A DNA stretch of 64,000 nucleotides, from assembly GCF_947495565.1 (NCBI RefSeq), contig NZ_CANLZM010000006.1, positions 124,001-188,000 on the forward strand. Direction: 5' to 3'. Made by a program: the position numbers and the translations under genes. Positions within the stretch are counted from its first letter, which is position 1, and every line of letters begins with the position of its first letter. This document shows positions 50,605 through 59,851 of this stretch, piece by piece. This DNA comes from an uncultured Pontibacter sp. Lineage in GTDB: Bacteria > Bacteroidota > Bacteroidia > Cytophagales > Hymenobacteraceae. Below the pieces are notes generated by a model, which saw only the letters and a program-made list of their open reading frames with translations, was not told where the DNA came from and ran no database searches.

Positions 50605-51342
50605 CAGGTTGTTCTGGTTGAGCACCTGGAGCACTTCGTTTTTGTAGAAGCGGCCGATCGGAATTTCTGTTTTTCCGATATCAACAGCGGTGGCCGAGAA
50701 AGCCTGAATTTTATCCAGGGCAATAATAAAAGAGCGGTGGATGCGCAAAAACTTGTCTGTTGGCAGCTTCTCTTCCAGGAAAGATATTTTTTGGTAAGAT
50801 ATAATCTCCTTCGTCTCCGTCTTTACCCGAATGTAATCTTTCAGGCTCTCAATGTACAGGATGTCCGACAGCATCACTTTCACCATTTTCTTATCTGCCT
50901 TCAGGTAAATAAAAGCTTCTTTATAATCTTGCGTGGAGGCCGATGCAGCCGTAAGGGCAGGCGCAGCCGGTGCGGCCGTCTGTTGCTCCAGAGCCGATGC
51001 CTTGGATACCGCTTTCAGGAACCGCTCAAAAGCAATTGGCTTCAGCAGGTAATCCAACGCGTTCAGTTCGAAGCCTTCTACAGCATAATCGCGGTAGGCG
51101 GTGGTAAAGATCACTTTGGGCGGGTTTGCCAGCGATTTTAGAAAATCAATGCCAGTAAGCTTTGGCATTTGGATATCCAGAAACAGCAGATCGATATGCT
51201 CGCTTTGCAGACAGCCGTACGCCTCCACAGCATTATTGCAGCGGCACACCAGTTCCAGATTCTCCAGCCTTTGGATAAATGTCTCCAGCACATCCAGCGC
51301 CAGCGGCTCATCATCCACAATCATGCAGCGTATTTTATTCAT
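50593..51342 (-). CDS. LytTR-family response regulator
   Basis: A 249-residue two-domain regulator. Receiver: DDE at residues 10-12, phospho-acceptor Asp56 in LLFLDIQMPKLTG, Thr in VIFTTAYRDYAVEGF and the lysine in YLLKPIAFERFLKA. After an Ala-rich linker (residues 125-145) comes the LytTR DNA-binding domain: AFIYLKADKKMVKVMLSDIL, YIESLKDYIRVKTETKEIIS, LPTDKFLRIHRSFIIALDKI. It acts with the LytS-type kinase encoded just upstream. Promoter targets are unknown. Confidence 0.93.
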   Translation of the reverse strand: MNKIRCMIVDDEPLALDVLETFIQRLENLELVCRCNNAVEAYGCLQSEHIDLLFLDIQMPKLTGIDFLKSLANPPKVIFTTAYRDYAVEGFELNALDYLLKPIAFERFLKAVSKASALEQQTAAPAAPALTAASASTQDYKEAFIYLKADKKMVKVMLSDILYIESLKDYIRVKTETKEIISYQKISFLEEKLPTDKFLRIHRSFIIALDKIQAFSATAVDIGKTEIPIGRFYKNEVLQVLNQNNLLES

Positions 51343-51485
51343 AGTGTAGGTGTATCAACAAAGGAACGTATGAAAAACAAACTCTCCCTTTGATGGCTAA
51401 AGTATAGTTCGGACACAAGTTCTATAAACAGTATGCCTCCCGCGGGTTTTCAACTTGTGGTGCAACCTTGCGGCAAGTTGTCACT

Positions 51486-52592
51486 TTACTCAAAAGCAAT
51501 CTCTAACATGGCGGCGTAGCTATCCTGCTCCTCCTCTACCTCCAGCTCGTAGCGGCCTTCGTACAGCAACTCCAGGCGGCGCTGCAGGTTTTTAAGCCCG
51601 ATGCCAGAGGCCATGTCGCGGCAGTTGCTGCTGGCTTTGTCGCAGCACTTGCAGTTCTCCACCAACAGCACCAGCTTGCTCTCGGTCACTTTAACATCAA
51701 TGCGAATCCAGGCGCCTTGTGTTTCGGTGCTTACACCGTGCTTAAAAGCATTCTCCACAAAAGGCAGCAGCAGCATAGGGGCAATCTGCTTGCCGGCTAT
51801 ACTTCCGGTAGCTGTAAATTGCACATCCACTCGGTCTCCGTACCGTACTTTCTCCAGGGCGATATAGTTTTTAATGTACTCCAGCTCCTTCTCCAGCGGC
51901 ACGGTGGCGGCATTGGCATCGTGCAGCATGTAGTCCATCAGGCCTGATAGCTTCAGTACCACCTCAGGCGCATTATCCGATTTCTTGAGCGTGAGCGAGT
52001 ATAAACTATTCAGCGTGTTAAACAGGAAGTGCGGATGGATCTGGCCTTTCAGGAATTTCAGTTCCGCCTCCAGCTTGTCCTGCGTCAGGTTTCGGGTGGC
52101 CTGCTGGTGGCTGTACCAGTTCTTGAGCAGCGCGATAACCGCCGTAATGGCCACCACATAGTTGATGTTGACGATGTTCTTGATAAAGCGGTAGAACGTC
52201 AGATTGTCTTCAGTGCAGGTGCTGGGGCAGAAAATCGGGTGGATCAGGAAGGGCAGCAGCACAAACTGCATCAGCGCACCGATGGCCCCCATCAGCAGCA
52301 GCAGGTACACAAAAAACTCCAGGTAACGCTTCTGCAGCAGGTAGCGCGGCATCAGATAGTACATGTTAAAGTATACCAGCGCCATTTTAAACGGCAGCTC
52401 CACCAGCTCCACCATAAAGGCGTTGTAGTAATCATCGATATAACTGCCGTACAGCAACCCGAAGAAAACCACATACACCGTCCAGAAGGCCAGGTGCAGC
52501 AGCAGGCGGTTTTGCGTTACATTCCGGACCTCCGGCAGGCTCCAGGTAGTGCCGGTTTCCAGGGTGTTGGCCGTGCTCAACTTTATCTCCAT
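51486..52592 (-). CDS. LytS/YehU-type sensor histidine kinase with a cysteine cluster
   Basis: A 368-residue inner-membrane kinase. Four membrane helices lie between about residues 30 and 150 (LHLAFWTVYVVFFGLLYGSY, VYLLLLMGAIGALMQFVLLP, VVAITAVIALL). The PF06580 kinase core has the phospho-acceptor His in KGQIHPHFLFNTLNSLYSLT, N-box LLLPFVENAFKHGV and the C-terminal GIGLKNLQRRLELLYEG. Between the ATPase strands, VLLVENCKCCDKASSNCRDM has four Cys in eleven residues. The ATG at 52592 is preferred; an upstream one (52619) adds nine residues. It pairs with the LytTR regulator 143 bases downstream. Confidence 0.88.
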   Translation of the reverse strand: MEIKLSTANTLETGTTWSLPEVRNVTQNRLLLHLAFWTVYVVFFGLLYGSYIDDYYNAFMVELVELPFKMALVYFNMYYLMPRYLLQKRYLEFFVYLLLLMGAIGALMQFVLLPFLIHPIFCPSTCTEDNLTFYRFIKNIVNINYVVAITAVIALLKNWYSHQQATRNLTQDKLEAELKFLKGQIHPHFLFNTLNSLYSLTLKKSDNAPEVVLKLSGLMDYMLHDANAATVPLEKELEYIKNYIALEKVRYGDRVDVQFTATGSIAGKQIAPMLLLPFVENAFKHGVSTETQGAWIRIDVKVTESKLVLLVENCKCCDKASSNCRDMASGIGLKNLQRRLELLYEGRYELEVEEEQDSYAAMLEIAFE

Positions 52593-52808
52593 AGTACAAA
52601 GGTATACTTTCTCGTGCAAGCCGCTACGGTAGCCTGCACTGTTTTAGACTGACCGCCAGCTTTGTGGGCTTAGCGGCAATTTATACTTGCCCAACAGCAG
52701 CGGAGCCGGTAAAGGTTTAAAGCGGCAAGTTTCTTAGGTCTTATTGCACAAAGCAATGACAAATTATCGGCAGGAATTTATACTTTTAGTGCCAGTTCAC
52801 CTACATCC

Positions 52809-53486
52809 ATGTCCAAACAGTCACAAAAGCTTCAGGAGTACGAAGCGCTATTCAGGCGCAACTATGAGCGCCTGTGCCAGCGGGTGCAGTGCATCACGGG
52901 TGACGCTGCCGTAGCCGAAGACCTGGTGCAGGAGGTGTTCATCAGTTTTTGGAACGACGCGCAGTGGCAGGAGGTGGAGAATCCGGAGGCTTACCTTTAC
53001 CGGGCTGCCATCAACAAGACACTTAATCATGTCAGCAGCCAAAAGCGCCGGAGTGTTATAGCGCAGCAGTATCAGCAGGAGCAGCCGCAGACTGTTGAGC
53101 CAAACCAGGAGTTAGAGCTGCAGGAACTGCAATATAAAATACAGCAGACCATTGATATGCTACCGCCCATGTGCCAGAAGGTATTTCTGCTGAGCCGCTA
53201 CGAGGAGATGACGCACAAAGAAATTGCAGACTTCCTGAACATCTCCCCCAACACCGTGGATAACCACATTAAAAAAGCCCTGGCCATACTTCGGAAAGCA
53301 CTTTTAGGCCTGCTCCTGGTGTGCCTCGAAATTATTTTCAGATTTTTTCCTGAGGGAGTAGCGGTACCGACACGTTCACCTGTCATACTTATGCAAAGCG
53401 ATAAAAACAACTGGTGCCTTGGCAAGAGCCGCCAAGCTATAATCAAACTTAAAGCAGCAAGCTGCACCTCCTACTATGGATATTAA
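52809..53486 (+). CDS. ECF sigma factor (Bacteroidota sigma-70 type)
   Basis: A 225-residue ECF sigma factor. Region 2: LFRRNYERLCQRVQCITGDA, VAEDLVQEVFISFWND. Region 4: LPPMCQKVFLLSRYEEMTHK, EIADFLNISPNTVDNHIKKA with the helix-turn-helix. It continues with a hydrophobic tail and about 40 extra residues, overlapping the FecR start by 11 bases. It is the first gene of a FecI-FecR-FecA type module and directs transcription of surface uptake genes when released by the FecR protein. An ATACTT copy lies just before the start region. Confidence 0.9.
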   Translation: MSKQSQKLQEYEALFRRNYERLCQRVQCITGDAAVAEDLVQEVFISFWNDAQWQEVENPEAYLYRAAINKTLNHVSSQKRRSVIAQQYQQEQPQTVEPNQELELQELQYKIQQTIDMLPPMCQKVFLLSRYEEMTHKEIADFLNISPNTVDNHIKKALAILRKALLGLLLVCLEIIFRFFPEGVAVPTRSPVILMQSDKNNWCLGKSRQAIIKLKAASCTSYYGY

Positions 53487-54465
53487 CTACTGGGATATAG
53501 CCGCCAAACACTTCGCAGGCAAGGCCACGCCTGCCGAGGAGAAAGCGCTGCGCCAGTGGCTGGAGCAGAATCCGGAGAATCGGGAGCAGTACGAGGCGCA
53601 ACAGCAACTCTGGAAACTGACAACGCCTGCTCCCGCTACAGCGGTAGATACCGATGCCGCCTGGCAAAAAGTGCGCACAAGGCTGCAGCCGCCGCACAGC
53701 CAGCAGGCAAAAGTTATTCCGCTGTACCGGCAGCTATGGCGCGTGGCCGCCGCCGTGGTTATACTTGTCGGCATCGTCTGGCTGGCCAAGCTGTACTTCC
53801 TGCCTTATTATGGGCTGGAGGTAGTAAGGTCAGGCAGCGGGCAGATGGCGGTTATACTTCCGGACAGCAGCCAGGTGTGGCTGAACAAAGAAAGTATACT
53901 TGCCTACGACCCGGACTTTGACGGGCCGCAGCGGGAGGTGCAGCTGGAGGGTGAGGCGTTCTTTGAGGTGACGCATAACCCACAGCAGCCTTTTGTAATT
54001 GAGGCGGAGGCGTCGGAAACGCAAGTGCTGGGAACCTCCTTTAACCTGCGCGCATACCCCCAAGAGCAGACGGTGGAGCTGACGGTGAATACAGGAAAAG
54101 TAGCCTTTACGGCTACAGAAGGTTCAGCGCAGGCCATTGTTACACCGGGCTTCGGGGCCATACTTCAGAAACAGAAAAACAGCGTTGAGAAGTATGAAGC
54201 GGCAGGTGAAAATACTTGGGCTTGGAAAACCGGAAAGCTGCACTTCAACGGGCAGCCGCTGCGGGAGGTGGTAAGTGATTTGGAACGCTACTACAATCTA
54301 AAAATCCAGCTAAAACAACCAAATCTAGGCAGCTGTCGCTTTACGGGCACTTTCCAAAACTCAGACCTGCAGGAAGTGCTGCAGGTGCTGGAGGCATCGC
54401 TGCAAGTAAAAATCGCAAAGCAAAACGAACAGACTTATACGATCACAGGCGAAGGCTGCCACTAA
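53476..54465 (+). CDS. FecR-family anti-sigma factor
   Basis: A 329-residue single-pass inner-membrane protein. The N-terminal cytosolic segment (DUF4880-like: DIAAKHFAGKATPAEEKALR, QWLEQNPENREQY) binds the sigma factor. The membrane helix is VAAAVVILVGIVWLAKLYF (about residues 90-108). The periplasmic FecR domain has SGSGQMAVILPDSSQVWLNK, REVQLEGEAFFEVTHNPQQP and LGTSFNLRAYPQEQTVELTV, then a DUF4974-like C-terminal STN-fold (LHFNGQPLREVVSDLERYYN). It relays the receptor signal to the ECF sigma factor, with which it overlaps by 11 bases. Confidence 0.93.
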   Translation: MDINYWDIAAKHFAGKATPAEEKALRQWLEQNPENREQYEAQQQLWKLTTPAPATAVDTDAAWQKVRTRLQPPHSQQAKVIPLYRQLWRVAAAVVILVGIVWLAKLYFLPYYGLEVVRSGSGQMAVILPDSSQVWLNKESILAYDPDFDGPQREVQLEGEAFFEVTHNPQQPFVIEAEASETQVLGTSFNLRAYPQEQTVELTVNTGKVAFTATEGSAQAIVTPGFGAILQKQKNSVEKYEAAGENTWAWKTGKLHFNGQPLREVVSDLERYYNLKIQLKQPNLGSCRFTGTFQNSDLQEVLQVLEASLQVKIAKQNEQTYTITGEGCH

Positions 54466-54481
54466 AGAAACCACACCTTCT

Positions 54482-57118
54482 ATGAACAAACGACTACTAT
54501 GCCTGAGCATAGGCTGGCTGGCTATTGCCTTTACCGTGCTGGCGCAAACAAACATGCTGGACCAAAAGGTGACGGTCAGGCAAGACAACGCCACTATCCA
54601 GCAGGTGCTCGCGGAGCTGTCCGAGAAGTATAGTATCAACTTCTCCTACGGCAACGACCTGGTGCCACTGCAGCAGAAAGCAAGTATAAACGCAGATAAC
54701 CAGCCGCTGCGCCAAGTACTGAAGGAGCTGTTGAAAAGCAGCAACACGAGTTATAGTTTGATTGGCAACCAAATTATACTTCAGCCTCTAAAAAAGTCAA
54801 CACCAAAGCGGATAACGATCAGCGGGCATATTACAGATGCAGCTTCCGGAGAGAGTTTGGCAGGGGCTATTGTAACCAATGGTACAGCCGGAGCGACAGC
54901 CAACACCTATGGCTTTTACAGCCTGACTGTACCCGCCGCCGGGCAAGTGCAGCTGCAGGTGCGTTACCTGGGTTACGAACCGCTGCACGTTTCTCTTCCC
55001 GCTGTTTCTGCGGATACCAGTATACAGCTGCAGCTCCAGCCGCTTTCCAACCAGATAGCCGAAGTAAGTATAACCGTTGAGAAAGCCACTGACCTGCAGC
55101 AGGCCAACCGCCTTACCATGCGCGGATCTGACGTGAAGCAGCTACCGCGCCTGATGGGTGAGGCCGATGCAGTAAAGGCTATCCAACTGATGCCCGGTGT
55201 GCTGGGCGGCCGCGAAGGCTCCTCCGACCTGATCGTGCGCGGCGGCAGCCCCGACCAGAACCTCATCCTGCAGGATGGTGTGCCGGTATATAATGTGTCG
55301 CACCTGCTAGGCATGTTTTCAGTATTTAACCCGGATGCCATTAAATCAGTGGAGCTGATAAAAGGTGGTTTTCCGGCTCCTTATGGCGGCAGGCTATCGT
55401 CGGTGGTGGATGTGCAGCTGAAGGAAGGCAATAATCAGCAGTTCTCTGGTGAGGGTGCCGTGGGGCTGATTTCTTCTAAGCTGATGCTGGAAGGGCCGAT
55501 CAAGAACGAGAAAACGTCTTACCTGGTGGCGGCACGGCGCACGTACCTTGATGCACTGGCCGCCGCCGCAGCGGCCATGAGCGGGGAAGACATCAGCAAT
55601 TATAACTTCTACGACCTCAACGCCAAAATCAATCACACTTTCTCCCCTACCAACAGACTCTACCTGAGCGTGTACAGCGGCCAGGACAAATTTTCGGATA
55701 AGCAGGAATTCTACAGCACAGGCACTAGTGAGCAACAAAAGTATAAAATGCACTGGGGCAACATCACCAGCGCCCTCCGCTGGAACCACGTGTTCAACCC
55801 GAAGCTCTTCAGCAACACCACCCTCACCTACAGCCGCTATCGCTTTGCGCAGCAGTCAGAGGTGGAGAGCCCGCAACTAAGCCGGTCTGTGGACTATGGC
55901 TTGGGCATCAGAGATTTGGGTGCCAGAATAGATTTTGATTACCTGCCCCACACCCGGCACAGTGTTCGGTTCGGCGGCAGCTACACCTTTCATACTTTCA
56001 GGCCAGAGGTTACCACGCTTCAGACAGATTCCATCACCCTCACCACCGACTCCTTCTCCACCATACAGGCACACGAGTTTTATACTTATGCTGATGACCG
56101 CATTCAGTTAAGCGAGCGACTGCAGGCCATATTGGGACTTCACTTTTCTGGTTTTGCCGTGAACGGAGAGGTTTATACTTCGCTGCAACCGCGCCTGGCG
56201 CTGGGCTATACTTCGGCCAGTGGCGTGAGCGTGCGGACCTCTTTTGCCACCATGGTACAGTACCTGCACCTGCTCAGCAACACCTCCACCGGCACCCCTA
56301 CCGACATCTGGGTACCCGCCACCGACAAAGTGAAGCCACAGCGTTCGTGGCAAGCCACAATCGGTGCAGCCATCGTACTGGGGCAGCAGTGGGAACTGAC
56401 ATCCGATGTATACTATAAGGAAATGCAGGACGTGGCCGAGTTTAAGGATGGGGCTGATTTTATTAGTGAGTTCTTCCGGAGCGGCCCCGAAACCAACTTC
56501 GCCAACTTTGTGTCGCCGCCCTACGAAACGCGCATTGTAAGCGGCAAAGGCTGGAGCTATGGCTCGGAGTGGCTGCTGCGCAAGCGGCAGGGCAAGACCA
56601 CCGGCTGGCTCGGCTATACGTTGGCGTGGTCTTGGCGGCAGTTGGACAGCATCAACTTTAATCAGAAGTACCCCTATACTTACGATAGCCGCCACAGCAT
56701 CTCGCTGGTAGCCAACCACCAGCTTTCCGAAAAACTTAGTATAGGCGGCAGCTGGGTCTACCGCACCGGCTACGTCACCACCTTGCCAGAGGCAAAATAC
56801 AAAGCTTATAACGAGCCGGTGTATCAACCGGGAGCATGGCACCCCTCCGTGGAAACGGTTGATTACCTGGGCGAGCGCAACAACTACCGCATGCCTTCTT
56901 ACCACAGGTTAGACCTCAGCCTGACGCACACCAAGAAGAAAAAAAGGGGCGAGCGCAGCTGGAATATATCTATCTACAATGCCTACAACCATAAGAACCC
57001 ATTTTTTATGCGCCTGCCCCAGCCAAGTTCCGGCGGCGACGGCAGCTTACCACGCCGCCTGTACAAGGTGTCCTTGTTTCCGGTGCTCCCATCAGTTAGT
57101 TATGGTTTTAAATTTTAA
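54482..57118 (+). CDS. FecA-like TonB-dependent receptor with STN and carboxypeptidase-like domains
   Basis: An 878-residue outer-membrane receptor. Signal peptide (1-21), STN/secretin-TonB short domain (TVRQDNATIQQVLAELSEKY to SSNTSYSLIGNQIIL), carboxypeptidase-regulatory-like domain (ISGHITDAASGESLAGAIVT), plug (LPRLMGEADAVKAIQLMPGV, DLIVRGGSPDQNLILQDGVP, SVELIKGGFPAPYGGRLSS) and barrel ending SVSYGFKF. The STN domain touches FecR in the periplasm, so this receptor signals substrate occupancy. It lies 16 bases after FecR and 12 before the DUF4249 gene. Motif density is high: 20 AAGTAT/ATACTT sites in 52809-57982. Confidence 0.93.
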   Translation: MNKRLLCLSIGWLAIAFTVLAQTNMLDQKVTVRQDNATIQQVLAELSEKYSINFSYGNDLVPLQQKASINADNQPLRQVLKELLKSSNTSYSLIGNQIILQPLKKSTPKRITISGHITDAASGESLAGAIVTNGTAGATANTYGFYSLTVPAAGQVQLQVRYLGYEPLHVSLPAVSADTSIQLQLQPLSNQIAEVSITVEKATDLQQANRLTMRGSDVKQLPRLMGEADAVKAIQLMPGVLGGREGSSDLIVRGGSPDQNLILQDGVPVYNVSHLLGMFSVFNPDAIKSVELIKGGFPAPYGGRLSSVVDVQLKEGNNQQFSGEGAVGLISSKLMLEGPIKNEKTSYLVAARRTYLDALAAAAAAMSGEDISNYNFYDLNAKINHTFSPTNRLYLSVYSGQDKFSDKQEFYSTGTSEQQKYKMHWGNITSALRWNHVFNPKLFSNTTLTYSRYRFAQQSEVESPQLSRSVDYGLGIRDLGARIDFDYLPHTRHSVRFGGSYTFHTFRPEVTTLQTDSITLTTDSFSTIQAHEFYTYADDRIQLSERLQAILGLHFSGFAVNGEVYTSLQPRLALGYTSASGVSVRTSFATMVQYLHLLSNTSTGTPTDIWVPATDKVKPQRSWQATIGAAIVLGQQWELTSDVYYKEMQDVAEFKDGADFISEFFRSGPETNFANFVSPPYETRIVSGKGWSYGSEWLLRKRQGKTTGWLGYTLAWSWRQLDSINFNQKYPYTYDSRHSISLVANHQLSEKLSIGGSWVYRTGYVTTLPEAKYKAYNEPVYQPGAWHPSVETVDYLGERNNYRMPSYHRLDLSLTHTKKKKRGERSWNISIYNAYNHKNPFFMRLPQPSSGGDGSLPRRLYKVSLFPVLPSVSYGFKF

Positions 57119-57130
57119 GATTTGATCAGG

Positions 57131-57982
57131 ATGAAAAAGATAAAGTATACTTTACCGCTGCTATGCCTGTTTTTTATACTTACCAGCTGCGAAACGGTAG
57201 TAGAAGTAGATTTGCCCACACATGAGCCAAAGCTGGTTGTTAATGCCGTTATCAACCCAGATAGTATACTCACAGTAGATGTGAGCGCGAGCCAGAGCGC
57301 CCTTTCCAATCAACCGCACGGGCAGGTAGAAAATGCTACTGTACAGGTGTACCATGCCGGGCAGCTTTTATATACGCTGCCGCATACAGGCAACGGTAAG
57401 TATAAAGCAGATCAAAAACCGCAGGTGCAGCAGCACTACGAACTGAAGGTAGAAGCGCCGGGCCTGCCAAAGGCCAGCGCAACAACTTATATTCCTGCAG
57501 CACCGCTCATCCGTAACCTGATAGCTACACCTGTTGCGAGCACAGCCTGGTCAGGGACTACCGTCAGCGCCACTTTTACCCTAACAGATGCTCCAGGCCA
57601 GGAAAACTTCTACTACATACAGGCCTATACGCCAGACACAAGCTACTTGGATGCAAAACCTTTCAAGAGATCTGTAAGCCTTGAGCTAGCTGAGCCGTTT
57701 GAATACGAATTTACGATGGAGGATCGATACTTTTTCAGTGATAAGCTATTTGAAGGAAAGGCGGTAACGCTGCGCCTACACTTGGAGAACTCTCTTGAGC
57801 AGACAACTTATATACGTATTGCGCAGATAACCAGAGCATACTACGATTATGTCCGTACGCTCGATAAGCAATCATACAGAGATAACTTTGCCACACCTCC
57901 CGGGCCTGTATTCAACAACATAGCAGGTGGCCTAGGGCTTTTTGCAGGCTATAACGCTACGGTGCTGGCAGTAAAACCTTAA
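57131..57982 (+). CDS. DUF4249 lipoprotein, partner of the TonB receptor
   Basis: A 283-residue lipoprotein (signal KIKYTLPLLCLFFILTSC with lipobox Cys). The DUF4249 hallmark follows at once: ETVVEVDLPTHEPKLVVNAV and NPDSILTVDVSASQS, and the mature part is beta-rich with a C-terminal FNNIAGGLGLFAGYNATVLA. DUF4249 proteins regularly follow FecA-like receptors in Bacteroidota and are thought to be surface substrate-capture subunits. The ATG at 57131 is used rather than a TTG at 57122. It is the last gene of the sigma-FecR-receptor unit. Confidence 0.88.
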   Translation: MKKIKYTLPLLCLFFILTSCETVVEVDLPTHEPKLVVNAVINPDSILTVDVSASQSALSNQPHGQVENATVQVYHAGQLLYTLPHTGNGKYKADQKPQVQQHYELKVEAPGLPKASATTYIPAAPLIRNLIATPVASTAWSGTTVSATFTLTDAPGQENFYYIQAYTPDTSYLDAKPFKRSVSLELAEPFEYEFTMEDRYFFSDKLFEGKAVTLRLHLENSLEQTTYIRIAQITRAYYDYVRTLDKQSYRDNFATPPGPVFNNIAGGLGLFAGYNATVLAVKP

Positions 57983-58154
57983 ACAAACCGACTATGGCAC
58001 CCAAACGGCAAGAGAAGTAACCAGCATGCACTTTTAATGCTGCAGTATTTTTTCTTAGACGATGGATCTTGTAGGAAGGTATTAACATCAAATGAGAACA
58101 CGGGAGATTCCTCTATCATTTATGAGTACCATTACCCAAAAGGTCAACTGGCCG

Positions 58155-58178
58155 GGCGTTAGTTATAAGTCTAACGCC
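58155..58178 (-). terminator. Hairpin after the ATL gene
   Basis: GGCGTTAG / CTAACGCC with an eight-base loop, 16 bases beyond the stop of the minus-strand ATL gene. No clear U-run, so confidence is limited. Confidence 0.4.
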
Positions 58179-58193
58179 ACCTGCTGCTCTATA

Positions 58194-58535
58194 CTACAGC
58201 AGTTCCTGCGCGGGGTCCCAGAACAGCTTGCTAAAATCTACTACCCTGTCGTTCTCCACCTGCACCCCCTCTTGTTCCAGCCGCTGCTGCATGGCGCTTG
58301 GCTCGTCAAAGTGCTGCTTGCCTGTCAGCATACCGTTGCGGTTTACGACGCGGTGCGCCGGAATTTTTGTTAGGGGGTGCGAGGCAATCAGTGCCCAACC
58401 TACCATTCTTGCCGAGCCTTTTGCCCCTAAGTAACTGGCTATGGCCCCATAAGAGGTTACACGGCCTTGCGGTATAAGCTGCACCACTTCATACACGTTC
58501 TGAAAGAAATTCTCCTTGCTATCTTTTTTTGCCAT
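58194..58535 (-). CDS. Alkyltransferase-like (ATL) protein, MGMT fold without the catalytic Cys
   Basis: A 113-residue cytosolic DNA-binding protein. It matches the C-terminal domain of O6-methylguanine-DNA methyltransferase: VYEVVQLIPQGRVTSYGAIA, SARMVGWALIASHPLTKIPA and HRVVNRNGMLTGKQHF. The active site PCHRV of MGMT is PAHRV here, so it cannot accept an alkyl group. ATL proteins instead flip out O6-alkylguanine and hand the lesion to nucleotide excision repair. It is transcribed alone, convergent with the DUF4249 unit. Confidence 0.92.
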   Translation of the reverse strand: MAKKDSKENFFQNVYEVVQLIPQGRVTSYGAIASYLGAKGSARMVGWALIASHPLTKIPAHRVVNRNGMLTGKQHFDEPSAMQQRLEQEGVQVENDRVVDFSKLFWDPAQELL

Positions 58536-58726
58536 TTCAGTATCCGCTGTTTAAACCTTCGCTATCGTTGTTTGTCTTTTAATAGTGCCTGTTTGTAGAG
58601 TTTAAGTTACGGCAACTTTTATACTAGGCAAGATTGGCTGTATATTTAAAGCTGTAAAAAACTGCCAGGCTAGCTTTATACTTGTATGGCAGGCACCCCA
58701 ATTACTAAACCTGTGTTAAAACACAA

Positions 58727-59851
58727 ATGAACAAAACATTAAAAACGATCCTGATCCTGGTAACTGTTACGGCAGTGGGCTACTTTATTTATAAGCAAAC
58801 AACAGCCGAACCTGATAAAGCAGCTGCCATGGGCGGCGGTGGCGGCGGCCCTATGGCTCAGAAAGTAGCAGTGGATGTTTACGTAGTATCACCGGCTGCG
58901 TTTCAGAACAAGATAGCCACCACCGGAAGCGTACTGCCGAACGAGGACGTGGAGCTGCGTAGCGAGATTGCGGGCCGCGTGACAAGCATAAACTTTAAAG
59001 AAGGCAGCCGCGTGAGCAAAGGCCAACTGCTGGTAACGGTAAACGATGCCGAAATGCGCGCGCAGCTGCAGAAACTGGAGTCTAACCAGAAACTGTACCG
59101 CGACATGGAAGAGCGCCAGCGTACCCTGCTGGAGAAAGAGTACATCAGCGCGCAGGAATACGACCAGGTTAGCAACCAATTGGCCACCGCTACCGCCGAT
59201 ATTCAGGCGCTGAAAGCCACCTTGGCGAAGGCTTATGTCCGCGCACCCTTTGATGGTGTAATCGGGCTTCGGCAGATAAGCGAGGGCAGTTACGTGTCGG
59301 CTACTACGCCTATTGCGCGCATTGTAGACATCAGCCCTGTTAAAATAGACTTTGCCATACCTGGCCGCTATAGCCAGCAGGTGAAAGCCGGCGACAAAAT
59401 TACCTTTACTGTGGAAGGAAGACCGGAAGTATACAATGCCTTTATCTATGCGGTGCAACCAGGCATAGACCCCGCTACCCGCACCTTGCAGGTACGCGCC
59501 CTTTTTGAGAACGAAAATCAGGAAGTGAGACCAGGGGCTTTCGTAAGCGTAAGCCTTTCTCTGAAAGACTCAGACGATGCCATACTTATCCCAACAGAGG
59601 CTATTATACCGGAAGCTACTGGGCATAAAATATTCCTGGTAAAGAACGGGAAAGCCGTGCCGCAGATGGTAAAAATCGGCCAACGCTCAGAAACTTTGAT
59701 TCAGATTATGGAAGGCGTGGCTCCCGGCGACACCATCATCCGCTCCGGTATACTACAGGTGCGCGATGGTTCTAACCTGAACATCCGCAAAGTACGAACC
59801 GCTGAGACGGCATTGCCAACTCCTGCACAAGAACCAACTGACACAGAATAA
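58727..59851 (+). CDS. RND efflux periplasmic adaptor (membrane fusion protein)
   Basis: A 374-residue periplasmic adaptor anchored by an N-terminal helix (TILILVTVTAVGYFIYK), then a Gly-rich linker (MGGGGGGPM). Lipoyl/barrel-sandwich halves are EDVELRSEIAGRVTSINFKE and AYVRAPFDGVIGLRQISEGS. The intervening hairpin has LLEKEYISAQEYDQVSNQLA, and beta-barrel and membrane-proximal domains follow (RPEVYNAFIYAVQPGIDPAT, RVRSGAF-like EVRPGAFVSVSL). It joins the inner-membrane pump to the TolC channel. First gene of the RND operon. Confidence 0.93.
   Translation: MNKTLKTILILVTVTAVGYFIYKQTTAEPDKAAAMGGGGGGPMAQKVAVDVYVVSPAAFQNKIATTGSVLPNEDVELRSEIAGRVTSINFKEGSRVSKGQLLVTVNDAEMRAQLQKLESNQKLYRDMEERQRTLLEKEYISAQEYDQVSNQLATATADIQALKATLAKAYVRAPFDGVIGLRQISEGSYVSATTPIARIVDISPVKIDFAIPGRYSQQVKAGDKITFTVEGRPEVYNAFIYAVQPGIDPATRTLQVRALFENENQEVRPGAFVSVSLSLKDSDDAILIPTEAIIPEATGHKIFLVKNGKAVPQMVKIGQRSETLIQIMEGVAPGDTIIRSGILQVRDGSNLNIRKVRTAETALPTPAQEPTDTE

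Noticed and set aside
58092-58373. 93-codon plus-strand frame over the ATL gene
   Set aside because: Antisense to the well-supported ATL coding sequence; no domain.
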